Shown piece after piece: positions 21,301 to 30,300 of a stretch of 64,000 bases of DNA. Every line of letters starts with the position of its first letter. Position 1 is the stretch's first letter. The DNA is from Yponomeuta sedellus (lineage: Eukaryota; Arthropoda; Insecta; Lepidoptera; Yponomeutidae): assembly GCA_934045075.1 (NCBI GenBank), contig OW203744.1:4886795-4950794 (forward strand), in the 5' to 3' direction. The translations under genes were made by a program, and so were the position numbers. Below the pieces are notes generated by a model. It saw only the letters and a list, made by a program, of their open reading frames with translations, was not told where the DNA came from and did no database searches.

Positions 21301-24300
21301 AGCCGTTGGTGCCGGCTGTCATATAATGGCAGTCGTTAAGCCATGTCAGAGGCCTTATGGGCGGCTTGATAACTTCTGACAGTAAGGCCCGCCACTGTCT
21401 TACAACCCTCCACCAACCCGGACTTGGCCCCCGTGGTGGAGTAAGGCCTAACCTTCCTGCAATACAGGAAGAGACCCGTGCCCCATCAGTGGGGACATAC
21501 AAGGGTTGATAACGATATAGATCTCATATAAATTGTATCGAATAGCGCACACGAAGGACTAAAAGTACCCCGTACAAAAAGTCCCTCAAGTTTCCGAGGA
21601 CATCAAGAGACCAGACTGGACAAAAGATCGGTGTTTTCTTTTAAATCGCCTTTCCATTTTCAACTTCATGTAAATTACAATACAACGTAATCTCACAATA
21701 TTTGCTTCCATGACGTACGCTACACCCAATTTCCGGGGAACAAAAAACCGCACAACGTAGGCGTTGAGTCCGCGACAAGTACCGGGAGGACATTTTTACA
21801 CGATTCATGGACTTTTGTCCCTTGGGGACAAAATCTGTAATCTCTTTTTTATGAAATTAAATCAGTGTTTTAAGTAATTTGAATATGTTCTTTCCCCTAA
21901 TATCGTTAAATCTTTGATTATTGATACTGCCGTCACGCCTATTGTGCTTAAGAACGATTTAGTGTTTTTACAACACAGGGAATAAGCTTGACGCTGGTAA
22001 GCTTCGAAAAAAAAGTAAATTATATCGACAAAAACTTCTGCCACTTAAATGATAAATTGATTAGTCAGTAGTGCAATTAAAGTAGGATACGATGATATAA
22101 ACAGTGGCCGTCAAATTTATATATGACCTCGTCAACGTAGATACGAGAGTTTTTATTGCGTAGTTTATCCTCACAAAATTATTTGTACGACACTTCTCTA
22201 AAAGGGCGACATTAGCCAGAACTATATTTGACAAATATAATGTTCTATTGTAAGGACTATGATGGCTGATTGTTCTTTTAGTTTGATGGCCAGCAATTCA
22301 ATGGGAGTAGGTAATAAGTTTTTAATACAGTTGCTCAAAAAGTGGCGTACGAGTATTGCAGGGACTTATAGCGTGCGGGATGTGGGCTATTACACACTCG
22401 GGCCTTTTTTTTTACCTTTCCCGCACTCGTGCGTTCTCTTTCCCAACTGTCAAAAAAATGTCTATTTAAAAGTAAAACCAACCATGAAGTTTTTACTAAA
22501 AAAAATCATAGAAGTTTTTATGATTCATGCAAATAGTTACGTATATTTCTAAAAAGAAGCTTTTAATTTGTTTCAATATCAGATTTTATGATTTGATTGA
22601 ATGAGTTAGGTTAGGTTTCATTTCATTTAATCTCATTAAATTTCATTTTCATTTCATATCAATAAAACAATCCTACTGAAGACTGGCTGTATGGGCAAAG
22701 TTCCCTTTGCCTACCAGAATGGGTGAAGAAAAAAAATCTCTGCTTATATTTTTATACGGGTGGCACCATTTTCCAAATAAATTTTCTTTATTAAATTGCT
22801 TATTTTTTTCGCAACTGTATTAAAATCAGTCGTTCAGTACACGGAACCGTCCTAACAACTTGTTCCGACTGTCAACACGTAGTGGTTATATACTCTTTGC
22901 TTATATAACCACTACGTGTTGACGATTTATTTGTCGGAACTCTTTGCAATGACAGCCTTTCCGCACTTGTAATGAAATATACTATTTCCATAGAGGTAAA
23001 TTAAACGTTTAAAAAATGGTAGGTCTTCGTTTTCTAACTTATGTACACTTGTGAAGCAATGCCACTCGCCGACTGTGAAGGAAAACATCGTGCGGGAACC
23101 TGAGTGTCTGAGATGTTGAAATACCTTAGCGCTTGAAATGGCCAATCCGCGGTGGGCACGCGTGGCACGTGAGCCCATACCCTCACTCTGAGAGAAGGCG
23201 TGTGCCCTGCATTAGGACGTACATAGACACATTCGTCGTTATCAACCCTTGTGTGTCCCCACTGCTGGGGCACGGGTCTCTTCCTGCATCGCAGGAAGGT
23301 TAGGCCATACTCCACCACGGGGGCCAAGTCCGGGTTGGTGGAGGATTGTAAGACAGTGGCGGGCCTTACTGTCAGAAGTTATCAAGCCGCCCATAAGGCC
23401 TCTGACATGGCTTGACGACTGCCATTATATGACAGCCGGCACCAACGGCTTAACGTGCCTTGCGAAGCACGGAAGCGCTCGGAAAAATGCCACTAGCGGT
23501 AGTCACGGGACGCTCACCCATCCTGTACCTAACCGCGCCTGTTGTTGCTTAACCAAGTGATTGATTCCAATCAATCGGTTCGCCTAGGCCACGAGTGCTA
23601 CATAGACACATACATACATAACCTCACGCCTGTATCCCAGAGGGGTAGGCAGAGACCAGGGACTGCCACTTGCCACGATCCTGACAGATCACCTTCGCTT
23701 CATCAACGTTCATAAGACGTTGCATGCACGCACGCCGGTTCCGGGTACTTTTTTATCTTTCCCTTTGCTAATACATCCCCTATTTGGTCGATGTATGTTA
23801 GGACGTTTTAGGCTACATAAAAAAGAGGTATCAAAACACATACTTGCCCTGGTCCCAAACTAGGACACCCTGTGTTATGGTGATCAGCCATCACATCACA
23901 AACATGGAAATACACAGTACGGCGGCCTCCAGTGAGAATCGAACCCACGACCTCTGTTTCAGTAGTCAAGCATATTAACCGCTAGGCCAAGCAGGCGGTC
24001 GCGTTAATCGTCATCGACCAATTATGTCCCCACTGAGTGGCACGGGTCTCTTCCCTAAGGAATGTACGGGCCATACTCCCACAAGTCCGGATTGGTGGAG
24101 GCTTGCAAGACTAGACTAAGACTAGCCCTAAGGCCTCTGACTTTGCTTAACGACTGCCATTGCGAAGCACGGAACCGCTCGGAAAAAGCCACTAACCTAG
24201 TCATAGACGGTCACCCATCCATGCACTGAACGCGCCCTATGTTGCTTAATCTTCGTGATCGTTTAAGATCACTCAGGCAGCCGGGGCTACGAGCGATTCA

Positions 24301-27300
24301 GTCGCGTTAATACGTAACGTCATTAACGTTTACGTACATTCTGCAGCTGATCAACTGCTCATTTCCATTTCGGCCTTGCTAATCTTCACTATATTATTTT
24401 TAGCCTGTAAATAGGTTTTTAAAATTGTCCTTAGCACGGATTAGTGCGTTAAAAAAATAATCATGTAGGTACAACGATATCATTCCGATGTAAAATATAA
24501 CTGCAAAATTGGTACTCGGGGCTGCAAGTGATGCAAATTGCTTCAGCCAGATGTTGCTGCCTGTACGTAATACAGAGAGTATTGTAAAGAGGTTCGAAAT
24601 TTCACTGATGTCGGTATTCGCCCATTAGCTCAGTTGGGAGAGCGATGGCACGGTTAGCCAGAGGTCGCGGGTTCGGGTCCCGGGGTGGGTGGAATTTTTA
24701 GTCTCTAAATAGGTTTTTAAAAAAATCTTCACTTGTTCTTCGTTCGCACAGCTTCACGGCGAGTTCCTGAAAGAGACGAAGGTGTGCACCATCATATCAG
24801 CGCGCGCCGGCGGCTCCGGCAATGGCGACGAGGACGGGGCTCGCGACACGCTCGTCACTAAACAGGTATGCCAGCTTTATTTGGATGTATGTGTGTTTGT
24901 GTTGTGTGCGTGCGTGCGTGTGTGTGTGTCTGTCTGTCTGTCTGTCCGATTCTATGATTTCGTCACATAATATCTCGAGTGAATGGTCTTGTTTGCGCGA
25001 GTGTCGTAGACTATATGAAATTAGTATCGATATCAACCCTTGTGTGTCCCCAATGCTGGGGCACGGGTCTCTTCCTGTATCGTGCCTGCTGTTGCTTAAC
25101 TCAAGTGATTGATTCCAATTACTCGTAGTCAAACCAAGTGATTGGTAGTGATTGGAATCAATCACTTGAGTTAAGCAACAGCAGGCACGGTCACGTGCAG
25201 GATGGGTGGCCGTCCCGTTGTCGTAGCTAGCCTGGAAAAGGCGGGAGATTAATAAATAATAAAACAAGGGTACACCGTGGATTGCCAGATGTCGTCGTGT
25301 AATGGAAGTTGTTAAGCCATGTCAGAGGCCTTATGGGCGGCTTGATAACTTCAGACAGGAAGGCCCGCCACTGTCTTACAATCATCCACCAACCCGGACT
25401 TGGCCCCCGTGGTGGAGTATGGCCTAAGAGACCCGTGCCACAGCAGTGGGGACATACAAGGGTAGATATCGACGATAATTGTCACAAGATTTAATGCGTG
25501 TTTCTCGCAGGGCGTCCAAACCGATTTGCTGGATGGCGGCACAGTAGACCCGCGCTCCGTGAACCTCTCCCAGCTGCACCAGTCGCGGCTGGGGCTGATC
25601 AGCCAGGCGCTGATGCTGATCCTCATCGCCGGGTTCCTCGCATCGGAGACCCTGAGCGAGCTCTGGAAGACCAAGTGAGTTACCATGTCGTTATTAGATA
25701 AGATTGCGATCATAGATGTTTCTGATAATACCTGCCGTCGAATATATAACTGCTCACGCTAGAAATGATTGATGTTCAAATGATTGATAGTGCTTTGTGG
25801 TGAACAACCTTTACAAGATAGACAAACAAAACCAAGATTATTACTAAAACTTTTGTAGATTGTAGACTTTTAATACGGATTTACTTACGGGTGTGTGAGA
25901 CGAGCAACCGACGACGCGAGCTCCGTCTCTGCTCGCTATGATTAAGCTCTGCGAATCGGAGCGAAACCTGGTCGGACTCTTCCGATATAACAACACCCGT
26001 AAGTAGATCCGGACTAAAAGTCTACAAGATTATTACTAACGATACTAGCTCACATGGCAATACTAAAAAGGCAATGGCGTACAATAAATAATATGCTTAT
26101 CTTTTTTTTATTAATATAAGGCCTAGGACCTACTCTCAGACCTACCAAATACACGCAAAAAGGTTCATAAGAATCGGTGAAGCCGTATGGTGGAGTTCGA
26201 TAACAAACATTAGATATATTTTTACATATTACATATTTTACATTGTGATCAGTCTCTTTACTCGCGTTTATTTTATATGTATCCAGGAAGTCTAAACCTT
26301 TCTTTCTTTTTGAGCATAAGATGCTATTCCTTCTGTGTCTATCTTTCACTTGTATAACATGATATCGCTTTATGTGTTATATTGTATTGTATTAGTACAA
26401 TTTGTCTCGATGCGAGGTTCCTTGAGTCACTAGACCGGGCCCTTGCTAAGAATCAGTGCAATGAATCAGCAACAATCACTGGCGCCTGAGGTCGTTTTAC
26501 CGTAATAGTGTCCGTGAGTAAACGAGCGATTCCACCGGCAGGGTACCCGTGGTGTCGCGCAACTGGCACGACCTGGTGTTTCGGCTGGCGGAGATCGGCG
26601 TCGCCATATGGTTCCCCTGCGTGCTCTGGAACTGCATGGCGCCGGAGCGGCTCTGGCTGCTGAACCCGCGGCGGTTGCTCGCGCGACAGCTTGACGACGC
26701 CAAACTCGCGGACCTACTTCATAGCGCGCCGCGCGACCAGGTGAGTCGGTCTACCATTGAGTCAATTACTCAGTGTTTTCAGTAAGTCGATTCAAATTAT
26801 TCATTGAGGCCTTTTAGAATTGATTTAGGGAGTCGGTGTGGTAATGAGTCAGTGAGTGATTCTTAAATTGAGTCGGAGATTTAATTGTTGTGAAAGTGAG
26901 TCTGAATGCAGGAATTGAGTGAAATGATCCACAATGAGTGTGATTGAGAAAGTATTAAGTATGTAAGTCACAGTGAGTGAGGAGCAGGTATGGATCTGCT
27001 TGGCGCCAGAGCGGCTCTGGCTGTTGAACCCGTGGCGGCTGCTCGCGCGACAGCTCGACGACGCTAAGCTCGCGGACCTACTTCATAGCGCGCCGCGCGA
27101 CTAGGTGAGTCGGTCTACCATTGATTCAATCATTCAGTGATTTCAGTAAGTCGGTTCAAATTATTCATTGAGTCTTTTTAGAATTAATTTAGGGAGTCCG
27201 TGAGACAATGAGCCAGTGAGTGATTCTTAAATTGAGTGGGAGATTTAATTGTTGTGAAAGTGGGTCTGAATGCAGGAATTGGGTGAAATTATCTAATGCA

Positions 27301-30300
27301 TGTGATTGAGAAAGTATTAAGTATGTAGATCAGAGTGAGTGAGGAGCCGGTGTAAAGCTACTTGGCGCCAGAGCGGCTCTGGCTGCTGAACCCGTGGCGG
27401 TTGCTGCGCGACAGCTCGACGATGCTAAGCTTGCGGATCTACTTCATAGTGCGTCGCGTGACCAGGTGAGTCGGGCTATCAGTGATTTCAGTGAGGGATT
27501 CACGGATTTGGCCAGTGATTCAGTAAGTTGATTGAAATGATTCATTGAGTCTTTCTAGAATTTATTTAGGGAGTCAGCAAAACAATGAGACAGTGAGTAA
27601 GTTGGAGATTCAATTGTTGTAAAAGTGGTTCTAAAAGCAGGAATTGACTGAAGTAATCCAATGAGTGTGATTGAGAAAGTATTAAGTATGTGAGTGAGGA
27701 GCCGGTGTGGAGCCGTATGGCCCTGGAGCGGCTCTGGCTGCTGAACAAGCGGGGCGGCTGCTCGCGCGACAGCGATGACGCCAAGGTTGCGGATCTACTT
27801 CATAGCGTGCCGCGCGACCCGATGAGTCGGTCTACCACTGAGTTAATTGTTCAGTGATTTCAGAAAGGGACTCATAGATTGGGTCAGTGGTTCAGTAAGG
27901 CAGTTAAATGATTTATTGAGTCTTTGATTTTGGAAGTCGGCAAACAATGAGCCAGTGAGTGATTCTTAAATTGAGTCGGAGTTTCAATTATTGTGAAAGT
28001 GACTCAATAATTTAGCCATTTGGTCTGTGATTTAATGTGCCAGTGATTGGGAAAGTATGATAGTGAGTCAATGAGTAAGTTCGTCGATATGAAGTACTTC
28101 ATGGACTAAAACTTACCATAGTCAATGCGTCAATGGTTCAATCAGTGAACCAGGGGCTCTGTAAGTGATTCAGTGTCTCATTCAATAAGTAATTTTCGAA
28201 ATAAGCCTTCCGTGCTTTCTAAATAATTATAACGAGCTTATCACTCGTTTTTTTGTGTTCAATATTAATAGTTTTCTTTATTAAAACAGGTGTTAAGCTC
28301 AAATAAGGGTCTGATATTATTTGTCGTCATCGGAGATTTGTTTGTTGAATGATCTCCGTTCAAACGATTACTATGTCCTCTGCACCATCGCTATATCCAT
28401 GATGTTGTCAAACGGTTTGGTAAGATCGAGTCGTCGGCTTTTTATAGCTTATTTCAGCCATCTGTGTCCGTCTAGTGGTGGTATGCTTATATTTTAAGGA
28501 GTAGACATAAATTCGTGACTCTCCATGGGAAAGTGTGACGATCATACACCCATCTCGCTCACCCAAAAAGCTTACGCTGCAGCAATGTTCCATCAAAACG
28601 GTCACTAAATCTGGCTTAGTGCATAAAATCACCTATTTGTTTTTCATACGTGTGTTTTTAACACGAAAGAATAAATAAAAACCTTTGAAATCTTTGACGC
28701 AGCTCACGCTTCCACCACTAGAATGGCGCGAATTGGCGTGCTACCTCGTTCATCTGGTTCGCCATTGGCGCTGGCAAATATGGCGCGTGCTTATACTAAT
28801 CGTTGTACCTCAAGAGAGGTTAGAGGGCGTGACCGTTCACACGAGTTTTGCGGACGCTTCACTGAGCTCTAAGAGTGACTTAGAGGTCCAGTCTTCCAAG
28901 AGCGCCTTAGAATCTTGGAATAAGGCGCCTGGAGAGAATGTGGCGCCAGGAAGCACGGGGAAGAAGAGTTTGGTAAGAGTCTTTATGTAGTTGTTGAGGG
29001 TGGGTTTCGTTGCTCCGGGAACAGGCTTCAATTCAATTAGTTTGTTTCAAATATAAAATACATATAAAATTGTAAGTCGTCTTATTCTAGACTTTTAGAG
29101 ATTACTTGTGACGCGTTCTGTTCGCCATTATCCGCCATCTTGGTTATAAACACAGCTTTGTTACTGTGAAGGAACTTTGAGTTTTTTAGTGATTCTGAAC
29201 AATTTGCAATTGGGACATTAATACTTTCCAGGGAAAATGGCTCATAAATCTTTTCATTTTGCAAAGATCTTCATGGCTTTTTTCTGGTCTTGTCATCGAA
29301 ATAATAAATGAAAACGTTTGTGTATTTCTTGTCTGTGTAAATATTCGGACGGATCTTGTTAAGACACCCATTGATTCAGAGAAGAAGAGTAACATTATCT
29401 GTGTTATGTATGACTTACGGTCAAGTATAAACGTTAGATATAACAAGTAATTAGTTGTTTTGTGCTTTATCTGTATTTAAAATTTTTGGTAATAAAAAAA
29501 GCCCAAGACTACATTAAATACGTTTCAATATCTAATGCCAAGTTATTGACTTTACAGCGTTACTAAATCACCCCTTACCTCCCCAGCAGAACGTCGAAAC
29601 CGACTCGCTAGTGGGCAGCGTCGGATCTGCGCGCGAGTGCTGGATCTGCTACGACAGCGCGCGCTCGGATCCCCTGATCCGGCCCTGCCGCTGTACCGGG
29701 GACGTGGCGACCGTTCATCACGACTGTCTGCGGCGCTGGCTTGTCGAGGTGAGTCTCTCTTTATTTATTTACTAGCTTTTGCCCGCGACTCCGTCCGCGT
29801 GGACTTAAGTAGCTAGAAAAGTAGCGACCCCGTTCACTCCCTTAAGTGTTAAATTAAAAAAAAAAACGGCGAAACACGTGTCCAATCAATTGTGTTAAAG
29901 AGTATTTATTTAAGTTTCAAGAAAATTACACAACATTCTTTATACCTCCCATACAAATTTTGGCCCACTTGTACAAGTACTCGGAGGACATTTTTCTCGT
30001 TTGCACAGGCCTTAAGTCTTATTCTTTTCCTTCCTCTGTCGCTTTCGGCCGTTGGTTGGGGTTGGACTCGCTCGTAGAAATGAGTGCTTCTAGAAATCAG
30101 TGGGAGACCAAAGATATCATGGCTACGCAACCTACGACAGTGGTTTCAACAGAGTACCAGTTCCTTGTTTGTATTGGAAACCTCGGAAAGCAACACAGCC
30201 GATTTGCCAAACTTCGATAGGTGACGCCACATGAACAAGGAGAAAATGCTGAATCTTTGACAGCCTCGGTGGCGCAGCGGTTTGGCACGCTGATTGTAAA

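Noticed and set aside
24614..24690. tRNA genes at SINE-1 cores (24.6, 33.96, 42.2, 44.2, 50.4, 55.4, 55.6 kb)
   Set aside because: The cores fold, but position 33 is C, the T stem has a mismatch, and all copies share the same SINE flanks.
24797..25267. 156-codon reverse frame
   Set aside because: It covers exon 3 antisense, a microsatellite and Rep-A foldback; no domain.
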